NCBI RefSeq assembly: GCF_011758805.1
Contig: NZ_JAANOW010000001.1
Coordinates: 3,224,001-3,288,000, forward strand
Length of the DNA: 64,000 nt
Source: Mycolicibacterium fluoranthenivorans
GTDB lineage: Bacteria; Actinomycetota; Actinomycetes; Mycobacteriales; Mycobacteriaceae
Direction: 5' to 3'
The first letter of the stretch is position 1, and each line of letters begins with the position of its first letter. Shown piece after piece: positions 38,724-47,956 of this stretch. The translations under genes were made by a program, and so were the position numbers. Below the pieces are notes generated by a model. It saw only the letters and a list, made by a program, of their open reading frames with translations. It ran no database searches and was not told the DNA's origin.

Positions 38724-38903
38724 ATGATCGTTCTCGGCATCATCCTCATCGTCCTGGGCCTGCTGCTGCCCAGCCTTGTTCCCACCTTCGCTTTCGCCCA
38801 CATCGTTTTGGTGATCGGGGTCATCCTGCTGGTCGTCGGCCTACTGCTGATGCTCATGGGGCGGATGGGGCATGCGGTCGGCGGCCGTCGCCACTACTAC
38901 TAG
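38724..38903 (+). CDS. Small two-helix membrane protein (59 aa)
   Basis: ATG at 38724 follows the preceding stop by 5 bases. The product is almost entirely hydrophobic: VLGIILIVLGLLLPSL, a short turn, then IVLVIGVILLVVGLLLML, with the tail GGRRHYY. This two-helix hairpin resembles small stress-induced inner-membrane proteins found across actinobacteria. Function unknown. Confidence 0.68.
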   Translation: MIVLGIILIVLGLLLPSLVPTFAFAHIVLVIGVILLVVGLLLMLMGRMGHAVGGRRHYY

Positions 38904-39061
38904 ACCCGACACCGGGGCGAGCAGACGCACGGGTACACCCGCGTAGTCGAGGAGTTCGACGCTCAAATAACCACTCGCGCAATGGCATCCATTGGCTCGC
39001 GGCGGGTGCGGGCGGCTCCGCCACGACCTGATTCACCGATTGACCAACCTAAGGAGCCGAT

Positions 39062-39460
39062 ATGGCCACCCCCAGCATCCTCTTGATCGTCCTCGTGGTG
39101 TGCGTGGCGATCCTTCTCATCGTCGCCATTGCCTGGGTGGCGCGCGACAGACGCAACGCCCATCGTCATATCGCCGCCGAAGAGATTCGTGAGTCAGCGA
39201 AGGACGAGGCGCGCGACGTGCGGCAGCGCGAAGCATGGGCGGACGAGACCGCCGCCCGCGCCCGCGCGGCTCAGGCCGAATCCGATGTCAAGGCCGCACA
39301 AGCCGCCGGTCTGCAACAGCAGGCCGAAACGCACCGGAGCGAAGCGGTGGACTCACGCGAGAAGCTCAATCAGCAATGGGAGCGCGCGGATAGCGTTGAT
39401 CCGGCCGTCCACACACCCGAGAAATCCAGCGGTGCGCGCAAGGAGCATCAAGACCGATGA
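39062..39460 (+). CDS. Hypothetical single-pass membrane protein with coiled-coil tail
   Basis: A 132-aa protein: one N-terminal helix (ILLIVLVVCVAILLIVAIAW), then about 100 residues rich in Ala, Glu, Arg and Gln that should form a long cytoplasmic coiled coil. The ATG has AAGGAG upstream. Its TGA overlaps the ATG of the next small gene. It may be an envelope-associated scaffold or stress protein; no family recognised. Confidence 0.75.
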   Translation: MATPSILLIVLVVCVAILLIVAIAWVARDRRNAHRHIAAEEIRESAKDEARDVRQREAWADETAARARAAQAESDVKAAQAAGLQQQAETHRSEAVDSREKLNQQWERADSVDPAVHTPEKSSGARKEHQDR

Positions 39461-39630
39461 CGAGACCAGGACCTGCCCCCGGAAGAGAGGGGAGCGTCAC
39501 GATGACCCCGCAGGAGACGAGCCCGCCCATCGGCAGCGCGCGCGAACGGGATCGGCGCGCACAGGCTCTCAGCGCTCAAGAACGCTGGGAATCAGAGGGC
39601 GGAACCACAGACCACCGGGACCGGCGCTGA
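39457..39630 (+). CDS. Small charged protein (57 aa)
   Basis: ATG at 39457 overlaps the preceding stop (ATGA); a second ATG at 39502 has a GAGGGGAG site. The product is hydrophilic (SARERDRRAQALSAQERWES) and probably disordered. It ends the run of small genes. Coupling to the upstream gene and the ribosome site argue that it is translated; function unknown. Confidence 0.5.
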   Translation: MTRPGPAPGREGSVTMTPQETSPPIGSARERDRRAQALSAQERWESEGGTTDHRDRR

Positions 39631-39701
39631 TCCGCGAATGAAGATGTCTGCACCCCAGGGCATTTCGTCGCCACGAAGCAACACGGGGGAGTATGTGACG
39701 C

Positions 39702-40541
39702 TCAGCCGGCTTTTCCGTCAGTCGCCGATCCGGGCAACGCGGTGAAACGCTGGACCAGATCGGCGGCTACGGTACGCAGCGGGACATTCGAGTTCTGGCT
39801 TTCACGACGGAGCCGATCGAAAGCCTCACCGGCATCAATGCCGTGAATGGCCATCAACATGCCTTTGGCCTGTTCGATGGGCGCACGCGTCTCCAGTGCG
39901 CGCTGCAGTCCGACTGCGACGTCACGCACCGAACGGAACCGGGCGAAATCACCTATCGCTCGCGAGACCGCCGTGGTGAGCAGCTCCAGGATCTCGGCAT
40001 CGAAACTGTCGAACGCCGAACGCGCTCGACCGTAGAGATTCAACGACCCGAGCGACTGGTCGACGGTGACCAAAGGTGCCGCCAGAAAGCTGAGGATGCC
40101 TTCGGCACGTGCCGCGGCCGCGAACTCCGGCCAGGTGGACACCGCTTCTTCGGAATCCACGAGCACGATCTCACCGAGGCGGGCAGCCTGCAGGCAGGGC
40201 CCGTCTCCGGCGTCGTACTGTTCGGTATCGACGCGCAGCGTGCGCTCGTCGGTGTGCACCGCGGTGTAGGTCCGTCCGGCCAGATCGATCGTGACGCCCG
40301 TGCTGTCGGCTCCGGTGATCGCCTTCTGCGCGATCTGAGCGAGGTTCTGCAGCAGGCTGAGGAGTTCGTCCTCGTCGGCCACGGTATGACTGACCGAGAG
40401 CAACATCCTGGCGAGTTCGGTGGCACTGATCTGCCGCTCACCGGAAGCCGCCGCGATCACCACGTCGGCGGCTTCGTCCGCGTCCTGATCCACCGCCTTT
40501 GCAGGCAGCGAGTCCTCGGTCCGCGGGTCGGGAGAAATCAT
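39702..40541 (-). CDS. GAF and ANTAR domain regulator
   Basis: A 279-aa cytoplasmic regulator. Residues about 50-190 form a GAF sensor domain (ITGADSTGVTIDLAGRTYTA, then YDAGDGPCLQAARLGEIVLV). Residues about 205-265 form an ANTAR RNA-binding domain (RAPIEQAKGMLMAIHGIDAG). ANTAR proteins bind paired hairpins in nascent RNA to prevent termination. Such GAF-ANTAR proteins are abundant in mycobacteria. The N-terminal 45 residues are acidic. It is convergent with the small-protein run. Confidence 0.92.
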   Translation of the reverse strand: MISPDPRTEDSLPAKAVDQDADEAADVVIAAASGERQISATELARMLLSVSHTVADEDELLSLLQNLAQIAQKAITGADSTGVTIDLAGRTYTAVHTDERTLRVDTEQYDAGDGPCLQAARLGEIVLVDSEEAVSTWPEFAAAARAEGILSFLAAPLVTVDQSLGSLNLYGRARSAFDSFDAEILELLTTAVSRAIGDFARFRSVRDVAVGLQRALETRAPIEQAKGMLMAIHGIDAGEAFDRLRRESQNSNVPLRTVAADLVQRFTALPGSATDGKAG

Positions 40542-40621
40542 CCGGACAGTGTGACACAGCCGGAGTCCGCAGAAACAGAGTACTCATGCAGGTATATCCA
40601 GAGAACGAACCGGCCCGGCGA

Positions 40622-40654
40622 CCCCCCTGAATTCGTCACTGTGACGCCCGGGGG
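40622..40654. promoter_or_regulatory. Nested inverted repeat upstream of the GAF-ANTAR gene
   Basis: An inner CGTCA-CTG-TGACG (40634-40646) lies within outer C-rich and G-rich arms (CCCCC near 40623 and GGGGG near 40650). It is in the 158-base gap between the LysR stop and the GAF-ANTAR start, both on the minus strand. It could be a terminator for lysR or an operator for the ANTAR gene. Confidence 0.4.
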
Positions 40655-40699
40655 AGCCTCGACGAAGGTCGGGCTGGGACGCACTCTGATGCCGGCGAC

Positions 40700-41662
40700 C
40701 TAGCCGTTGCGGGTCGCGACGCCGACACCTTGGGCGTGGGCGGGTTCGCGCTGCTCCTCCTCGGGGCTTGTTTGTTGCGCCTGGATGAAGGCTCGTGACA
40801 GTTGCGTGCGGAACCACCGGTGTGCGGGATCGATGTCGTTGCGGGGGTGCCAGGCCACGCCGATGGTCATGGGCAGCAGGTCGAGTGGGATCGGGAACGT
40901 GGCGAGCCCCAGTTCGGCAACGATGGTGTCGGACCATACGGGTGCCGTCAGGGCGACCAGGTCTGTGGATCGTGCGAGCAGCATTGCGCTGGTGTGGCTG
41001 GGGACAACGACGGCCACCCGACGGTGTAGTCCTAGGCGGGTCAGCGCGTCGTCTATGGGGCCGCGTCGTTTGCCAAGGCGAGAGATGCCGATATGAGCGG
41101 CGCCGGCGAACCGCGCGGCGCCAATGGGGCCGTCGAACAGCGGGTTGGTAGCCCTGGCCACTCCCAGCAGCGTTGTCTCTGCGAGGGTTTGGTGGCGCGT
41201 CTCGGGATCCAGGTGTGAGAGGACTCCGAGTTCGACATCGACGTCACCGCGGCGTAGGGCGGTGGTTCCTTCCAACGTCTCTGGCAAGAAGATGACGTTG
41301 ACGCCGGGTGCTTCTCGTTGCAGAGTCTCCAGGAGCGGGTCCGCCACGCTGGTGAGAAACAGGTCGGATACCTGGACGGTGAACGTCTCGCTGATGGTGG
41401 TGGGGTCGAATTCTCCTCCTGGACGTAACAGCTGATCGGCCTGGCCGAGCAGCGTATGCAGTGTGTCGCGAATGGCCAGAGCGCGTGGGGTGGGCACCAA
41501 GGCTTGGCCGGCACGCACCAGCAGCTGGTCGCCGGTGATCCGGCGCAGCCGCGACAGTGATCGGCTCACGGCCGGCGGGGAGGTCCCCAATCTCTCTGCT
41601 GCCGCGGTCACGCTGCTCTCCTGCAGGAGTGTGTCGAGAACGCGCAGCAGATTGAGATCCAT
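40700..41662 (-). CDS. LysR-family transcriptional regulator
   Basis: A 320-aa LysR regulator. The N-terminal winged helix (MDLNLLRVLDTLLQESSVTA, then AERLGTSPPAVSRSLSRLRR) is followed by a periplasmic-binding-like effector domain. It starts at an ATG 133 bases from the divergent beta-propeller gene, the classical LysR arrangement, so it probably activates that gene and the following hydratase. The intergenic DNA is AT-rich with no perfect palindrome. The longer frame to 41980 is shadow sequence. Confidence 0.92.
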   Translation of the reverse strand: MDLNLLRVLDTLLQESSVTAAAERLGTSPPAVSRSLSRLRRITGDQLLVRAGQALVPTPRALAIRDTLHTLLGQADQLLRPGGEFDPTTISETFTVQVSDLFLTSVADPLLETLQREAPGVNVIFLPETLEGTTALRRGDVDVELGVLSHLDPETRHQTLAETTLLGVARATNPLFDGPIGAARFAGAAHIGISRLGKRRGPIDDALTRLGLHRRVAVVVPSHTSAMLLARSTDLVALTAPVWSDTIVAELGLATFPIPLDLLPMTIGVAWHPRNDIDPAHRWFRTQLSRAFIQAQQTSPEEEQREPAHAQGVGVATRNG

Positions 41663-41795
41663 CGGTGGGTCGTCCCTCCTTGAATCATTAACTTTTGCGA
41701 TAAGGATCAGATAACAACTATTGCATTGTGCGTTAAGGATTGGTGGCTCAGCCTGGATATCGCAGCAGTTATCACTCATTTCACACAGGAGCATC
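41663..41795. promoter_or_regulatory. LysR-controlled divergent promoter region
   Basis: 133 AT-rich bases between divergent starts. It contains several near-palindromic short motifs but no clear single operator. The AGGAG upstream of 41796 is the ribosome site of the beta-propeller gene. Confidence 0.4.
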
Positions 41796-42854
41796 ATGAT
41801 CTCGAACTCTGATCGCGACGACCGCGCCGGCGACGTCTTGGCCGTGGTCAGCCAGAGCGGACCCACGGTGACGTTCTTCGATGCCGTCTCCGACACCATG
41901 CTGGCAGAAGTGGAGGTGCCGCCCGAGCCCCACGAATTGTGTTTCGACCCGACACAGCGACTGTTGTGGTGCACCAACACCTATGTCTCGGGCTACTACC
42001 ATGCCAACGCGGGCCGGGGTACCCAACTGACGGTAATCGATCCCGACGCTCGACGCGTTGTCGACGTCGTCGACCTCGCTCCCGAACACGGGCCGCACGG
42101 ATTGGCTCTCGATCCGGTTCGGGGACGCCTGTATGTGAGTGTCGAGGGGAGTCCGGACCGGCCTGGTGGTGTCGTGGTGATCGACACCTCGACCCGAAAG
42201 GCGCTGGGCCGCATCGATACCGGCGCACCTGGCCCGCATTGGTTCGTGATCGATTCCGCCGGCGAGAAGGGCTACGCCAGCAACAAGGAAGCTCCATTCG
42301 TGTCGTTCGTCGACTTGCAGGCAGGCACATTCAGCACGGTCGAGGTGCCGGGCAGCGAGGGCCTGGCCGTCTCTGCAGACGGCAGTGAACTCTATGTCGC
42401 CGCGCCCTACGGCTCATTCACATCCTGTACCGCCGAGTCTTCTCCGCTCACCGGCATACGTGTCATCGACACCACCAACGGATCGGTGCTCGATGTGCTA
42501 TCCACCGAGAACATCGTCTTTCCGGTGTGCTTGACCAGCGCCAGCATTCTGCTGGTCGGTGAATTACGCATGTCGGCGGACGAGTCCTCCGCACTGGGGC
42601 GTCACGCCCGGGGGCGACTCAGCGCCTTCTCGACTGCGACTCGGCAGCGCGTCGCGCGTGTGGAACTGACCGGCAAGTTCCCTTTGACGATCACCGCCTC
42701 GCCGGATGGACACCTCGGCTACGTGGCAGCGGTGACGTCGTCGACGGTCGACATCGTCGACCTGCAGACCTGGGAGGTGCTCAACAGCCTGACCATCGCC
42801 AAGCGCGGTGAACCGGGCGCGCATGGGCTGGCCTACATCCCTCGACTGGGTTGA
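41796..42854 (+). CDS. YncE-like / lactonase-type beta-propeller protein
   Basis: A 352-aa seven-bladed-propeller protein of the YncE/quinoprotein-amine-dehydrogenase-like group. Repeated blade motifs include FDPTQRLLWCTNTYVSGYY, LALDPVRGRLYVSVEG, AVSADGSELYVAAPYGS and ITASPDGHLGYVAAVTSS. No signal peptide, so it is cytoplasmic as drawn. The ATG has a good AGGAG. Some relatives are lactonases or isomerases. Pairing with a keto-acid hydratase gene 2 bases downstream suggests it acts earlier in the same catabolic route, for example as a lactonase; this is inference. Confidence 0.82.
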   Translation: MISNSDRDDRAGDVLAVVSQSGPTVTFFDAVSDTMLAEVEVPPEPHELCFDPTQRLLWCTNTYVSGYYHANAGRGTQLTVIDPDARRVVDVVDLAPEHGPHGLALDPVRGRLYVSVEGSPDRPGGVVVIDTSTRKALGRIDTGAPGPHWFVIDSAGEKGYASNKEAPFVSFVDLQAGTFSTVEVPGSEGLAVSADGSELYVAAPYGSFTSCTAESSPLTGIRVIDTTNGSVLDVLSTENIVFPVCLTSASILLVGELRMSADESSALGRHARGRLSAFSTATRQRVARVELTGKFPLTITASPDGHLGYVAAVTSSTVDIVDLQTWEVLNSLTIAKRGEPGAHGLAYIPRLG

Positions 42855-42856
42855 AC

Positions 42857-43639
42857 ATGCCACTCAACGAAGCAGAAAACATGGATGAGATCGCCGCAAG
42901 ACTGGACACCGCGCGCCGCACCCGTTGTGCCATTGCCTCGTTCAGCGACGGCCACCCACCCATCGATCTTGACCTTGAGCTCGGGTATCGCGTTCAACGC
43001 CATCGTCGGCGCGGACGACCCGTCGCGGGATGGAAGCTGGCACTGACTTCACGGGCCAAGCAACGACAGGTCGGTGTAGACACACCGCTCTACGGATTTC
43101 TCGATGCCGCTGACGGGCTCAACCTGGGGCAACCCGTTCCGACCCGCTCCCTGATAGCGCCGCGTGCCGAGCCCGAGATCGTCTTCACCCTCGGTGAGGA
43201 TCTCGCCGGCCCCTGTGTCACCTCCGCTGACGTCCTTGCCGCCACCGCAGCGGTGGCGGCAGGTATCGAAGTACTCGACTCCCGATACCAGGACTACCGT
43301 TTCACCGCCGCAGATCTCGCCGCAGACAATGTCTCTGCCGGACGTTATGTCGTGGGACCACCACACTCGCCGCGAGGAGTGGCACTCGATCTCATCGGCG
43401 CCGTCTTGACGAAGAACGGCGAGGTCATCGACACGGCCGCAGGCGCAGCAGTCATGGGCCATCCCGCCGCTGCGGTCGCATGGTTGGTGCGACGTCTGCA
43501 CATGGACGGCGAAAGCGGTTTGCGCCGGGGCGAAGTCATCTTCTCCGGGGGACTGACCTCTGCTGTCCCGATTGCTACGGGGGACACCATCACGATTGCC
43601 CTCGGCCACCTCGGCAGCATCGTGTTGGCCTGCGACTGA
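42857..43639 (+). CDS. 2-keto-4-pentenoate hydratase / 2-oxo-hexenedioate decarboxylase family
   Basis: A 260-aa metal-dependent enzyme of the MhpD/DmpH family. Core motifs are VAGWKLALTSRAKQRQVGV, the metal ligands in AEPEIVFTLGEDL, and EVLDSRYQDYRF. It hydrates 2-hydroxy-penta-2,4-dienoate-type compounds or decarboxylates oxalocrotonate-type acids in meta-cleavage pathways. ATG at 42857, with an internal ATG at 42881 as an alternative. The aldolase and dehydrogenase that usually follow are absent here, so the pathway is incomplete locally. Confidence 0.9.
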   Translation: MPLNEAENMDEIAARLDTARRTRCAIASFSDGHPPIDLDLELGYRVQRHRRRGRPVAGWKLALTSRAKQRQVGVDTPLYGFLDAADGLNLGQPVPTRSLIAPRAEPEIVFTLGEDLAGPCVTSADVLAATAAVAAGIEVLDSRYQDYRFTAADLAADNVSAGRYVVGPPHSPRGVALDLIGAVLTKNGEVIDTAAGAAVMGHPAAAVAWLVRRLHMDGESGLRRGEVIFSGGLTSAVPIATGDTITIALGHLGSIVLACD

Positions 43640-43694
43640 CCACAGCCGTCGGATCACGTGTAGCACTGGTCAGCAACGTCGTGGCCGCCCACAC

Positions 43695-44759
<1,065 letters not shown>

Positions 44760-44805
44760 GGGATGTACTCCTGTGATCGAGGGGTGCGCGGACGGGGAGC
44801 CGGTG

Positions 44806-45630
44806 TCAACGGGACGAGATGCCACCGACCATTCCGTTGATGAATCGCTTCTGCAGTGCGAAGAAGAGCACTGCGATCGGTAGGGCGACCATCACGCCGG
44901 CGGCGGCCAGCAGCGAATAGTCGGTGAGGTGTTGCCCCTGGAACAGTGCCAAGCCAAGAGGGGCGGTACGTCGGCTGTCAGAGACGACGAGGACCAGCGG
45001 CAGCAGGAACTCATTCCATGTCCACATCGTGACGATGACGGCCATGGTCATCATCGGCGCCAGGCTCGGCGGCACGACAATGCGCCAGAGCAGCCGGAAG
45101 TCACTCGATCCGTCCAACCGGGCGGCCTCGATGATCTCGCCGGGGAAGGCACGAAACTGGTTGCGCATCCAGAACACTGCGAATCCCAGGGACTGGGCGG
45201 TTTGCGGCAGGATCAGTGCCCAATAGGTGTCGGTGAGTCCGATGGTGCGCAGGTTGAAATACAGCGGGATGATGAAGGCTTCGGCCGGCAGGGTGAGGCC
45301 GAGGAGCAAGGTGTAGAACAGGATCGAGGAGCCGGGAAACCGCATCCGGGCGAACGCGTAGCCGGCCAACGTCGCCAGCGTCACGGTGAGCAGCACAACG
45401 GCGGCGGTCACCACGACGCTGGACAGTAGGTAGCTACTGAAGTTCCCGCGATTCCACGCCGCACCGTAGTTGTGCAGGTCGATACTCGTCGGGATGTTGA
45501 AGCCACCCGAGTTCTGCTTGGCGGGGGTGATCGAGGACAGCACGACACCGAGCAACGGGACAACGGCGAACACGGCGAAAAGCACGAGAATGATCTGGTT
45601 GACCGTCTTCTCGGTCCGGCTCAGGTTCAT
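44806..45630 (-). CDS. Carbohydrate ABC transporter permease (MalG/UgpE-like)
   Basis: A 274-aa inner-membrane subunit with six helices. The EAA loop is IIEAARLDGSSDFRLLWRIV. The ATG overlaps the stop of the preceding permease by 4 bases. It forms the channel with that permease. The C-terminal FINGMVGGISS is typical of this subunit class. Confidence 0.9.
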   Translation of the reverse strand: MNLSRTEKTVNQIILVLFAVFAVVPLLGVVLSSITPAKQNSGGFNIPTSIDLHNYGAAWNRGNFSSYLLSSVVVTAAVVLLTVTLATLAGYAFARMRFPGSSILFYTLLLGLTLPAEAFIIPLYFNLRTIGLTDTYWALILPQTAQSLGFAVFWMRNQFRAFPGEIIEAARLDGSSDFRLLWRIVVPPSLAPMMTMAVIVTMWTWNEFLLPLVLVVSDSRRTAPLGLALFQGQHLTDYSLLAAAGVMVALPIAVLFFALQKRFINGMVGGISSR

Positions 45631-46598
45631 TCGGCCTCCCTCGGGGTGATCCGGCTGATCAGGAAGGTCAGTGCGACGATCGCCACGGTCAGCACCACCG
45701 CGATGGCGGAGGCCAAACCCACCTGCCCGGTGTTGAAGGCCCGGTTGTAGGCCTCGAAGGCCGGGACGGTGGTGGCGGTTCCGGGGCCGCCGCGGGTGGT
45801 GATGTAAACCAGGTCAAAGGTTTTCAACGCCGACACCACGGTCAGGGTCAGCGCCACCGCGATCTGGCCGCGCAGCGACGGCAGCGTGATGGCGAAGAAC
45901 TCCCGGACCCGCCCCGCGCCGTCGAGGCGGGCGGCTTCGAACAGTTCCGGCGCGATGTTGCCGATCCCGGACAAGAACAGCACCAGGCACAATCCGATGT
46001 TGAGCCATGTGCCGATCAGCCCGATGGCGATCAGGGCGAAGGTGTGGTCGCCCAGCCACACCCGCGCCAGCGATCCCAGTCCGATGGCGCGCAGTGTCTG
46101 GTTGAGCAGGCCGTTCTGCGAGTAGACGGAGATCCAGATCGTGCCGATGACGACGGTGGTGATCACCTGCGGCAGGAACAGCACCGTGCGGAAGAATGAC
46201 ATCGACTTCATCGCGTGCGCCCGTGAGATCACCGCGCTGAGCAACAATGCGATGGTGACGGGTACCACCGCGTAGAACACCATCAGGACCCCGGCGTGCA
46301 GGAATGATCCTCGCAACTGCTTGTCTTCGAACACGTTGAGGTAGTTGGAGATTCCGGCGACGGTGGCCGTGCCGATGCCATTCCAGTTGTAGAACGAGTA
46401 CTGGACGGTCTGAACCAGCGGGGCGCCGAGGAATGCCGCGAAGACCACGAATGCCGGCAGCACATAGAGATAGCCGCGTAGCGCTCCGCGAGCCCGACGA
46501 CGCCGCGGCCGCGGTGACCGGCTGAGCCGGTCACCGGGGTCGGCGCCGGGACTGTCCGACGTGGTCGTTCGTCGTGGTGGGCGCAGCGTCACGGTCAT
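45627..46598 (-). CDS. Carbohydrate ABC transporter permease (MalF/UgpA-like)
   Basis: A 323-aa permease with a basic N-terminus and six helices, beginning YLYVLPAFVVFAAFLGAPLV. The EAA loop is LFEAARLDGAGRVREFFAIT. It overlaps the binding-protein stop and the next permease by 4 bases each, so the transporter genes are translationally coupled. Confidence 0.9.
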   Translation of the reverse strand: MTVTLRPPRRTTTSDSPGADPGDRLSRSPRPRRRRARGALRGYLYVLPAFVVFAAFLGAPLVQTVQYSFYNWNGIGTATVAGISNYLNVFEDKQLRGSFLHAGVLMVFYAVVPVTIALLLSAVISRAHAMKSMSFFRTVLFLPQVITTVVIGTIWISVYSQNGLLNQTLRAIGLGSLARVWLGDHTFALIAIGLIGTWLNIGLCLVLFLSGIGNIAPELFEAARLDGAGRVREFFAITLPSLRGQIAVALTLTVVSALKTFDLVYITTRGGPGTATTVPAFEAYNRAFNTGQVGLASAIAVVLTVAIVALTFLISRITPREAE

Positions 46599-47956
46599 TT
46601 CTGGTTCTTGAGGAAGGCGGCGTAGTCGGTTTGCAGGGCATCCACGAACTGCTGCGGATCAGACTGCCCACCAAGGAGTTCCTGCATTCCCGCGGTGAGG
46701 GTGTCATAGAAGGTCGGCGTGGTGTAGTCGAGATAGGGGACCACGCCGTCGGCCGCCTGGACATCCCGGTATTGCGTCGCGATATCGCCGGCCAACGTGC
46801 CCGCCTTGGGCTCGTAGCCCGACGGCAGTACCGTCGGCAGGTTGCCGGAATCCAGGAGCAGCTGTGCGGCTTTGGCGTTGGTGATGAAATCGATATAAGC
46901 CGCGGCGACATCGGGATGGGCGGACTTCGATGTGATGGCCCAGGCCAGTCCCTGCCCGCCGGTGGTGGCCGGCTTGCCGTCCGTGGAGGTCAGCGTGGTG
47001 AAGCCGACGTCGTCACCCAGGGCGTCGTGCAGGGGCTGCTGCATCCAGGTCCCGGTGAGGGTGAACAGCGCGCCGCCCTTTCCGAATGCGGCAACGGCGT
47101 CGTCGCGGGAGACCCCGTTGGTGCCCGGAGTCAGATAGCCCTTGGTGGACCATTCGGCGATCTGCTGGGCGGCCTTCAGCGAGGCCGGATCGGTCCATGC
47201 ACCGCTCTGGCCGCTCACGAGATTCTTGACCGCCGGTGCGCCCGCCAGTGCAGCCTGGACGACTCCGAACAGGTGGATGCCGGGCGATTTGTCGAGATTG
47301 CCGAACGACATCGGCAGCATCCCCTTGGCTTTCGCGGCGCCCATCGCCGAATCCAGCTCGCCCAGTGTGGTGGGCGCGGACAGCCCGAGCGACGCCAGCT
47401 TCTTGCGGTTGTAGTAGATGCCCACGACCTCGCCGGTCTGCGAGACGCCGAACAGCGTGTCGCCCTGCCAGGTCTTGCCGTCGCTGCTGAAGCTGTTCTG
47501 CTTGAGCAGGCCGTGGGGGTAGTAGCCGTCCCAGCCGTAGAGCTTGGCGTAGTCGTTCATCGGGCGCAGCATCCCTGCGGAGACAAACGCGCCCATGTCG
47601 GGGTAGCCCTGGTTGGCCTGGACGACGTCCGGGGGAGTGTTACTGGAGAGTGCCAGCTTCAGGGTCGTCTTGAGATCACTGAACGACTCGACGGTCCGGT
47701 TGATCGTGACGTTGGGGTACTTCTGGTGAAACTCGGCGTTGAGCTCCTCCTGCGCCTTGGAGATGCCGCCATCGGTGTTCTGGTCCCACACGGTCAAGGT
47801 AACGGGGCCGGCCGACGAGATGTCTTTGGACACCGGGCTGGTGGGCGCGGCCGGTGCACCGCCACCGGAGGGGCCCGGGGCACACGCGGTCGCTGTCAGC
47901 AGGGTGATGGTCGCGGCCAGGGCGCCGCCGAATCGAAAAAGTCGGGTTCTTGTCAT
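46595..47956 (-). CDS. Extracellular sugar-binding lipoprotein (CUT1 family)
   Basis: A 453-aa solute-binding protein. Lipobox LLTATACAP gives Cys near residue 25. The mature domain begins TLTVWDQNTDGGISKAQEEL and contains KYPNVTINR and GVSRDDAVAAFGKGGALFTL, typical of oligosaccharide/glycerol-phosphate-type binding proteins. The ATG at 47956 overlaps the kinase stop. With NagB and a GH4 enzyme encoded next door, it probably captures an amino-sugar or a disaccharide; the precise sugar is not deducible. Confidence 0.9.
   Translation of the reverse strand: MTRTRLFRFGGALAATITLLTATACAPGPSGGGAPAAPTSPVSKDISSAGPVTLTVWDQNTDGGISKAQEELNAEFHQKYPNVTINRTVESFSDLKTTLKLALSSNTPPDVVQANQGYPDMGAFVSAGMLRPMNDYAKLYGWDGYYPHGLLKQNSFSSDGKTWQGDTLFGVSQTGEVVGIYYNRKKLASLGLSAPTTLGELDSAMGAAKAKGMLPMSFGNLDKSPGIHLFGVVQAALAGAPAVKNLVSGQSGAWTDPASLKAAQQIAEWSTKGYLTPGTNGVSRDDAVAAFGKGGALFTLTGTWMQQPLHDALGDDVGFTTLTSTDGKPATTGGQGLAWAITSKSAHPDVAAAYIDFITNAKAAQLLLDSGNLPTVLPSGYEPKAGTLAGDIATQYRDVQAADGVVPYLDYTTPTFYDTLTAGMQELLGGQSDPQQFVDALQTDYAAFLKNQK

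Noticed and set aside
38980..38994. CAATGG-CAT-CCATTG palindrome between small genes
   Set aside because: Six-base arms are short and the position is not near a start or clear promoter; reported only as a weak signal.
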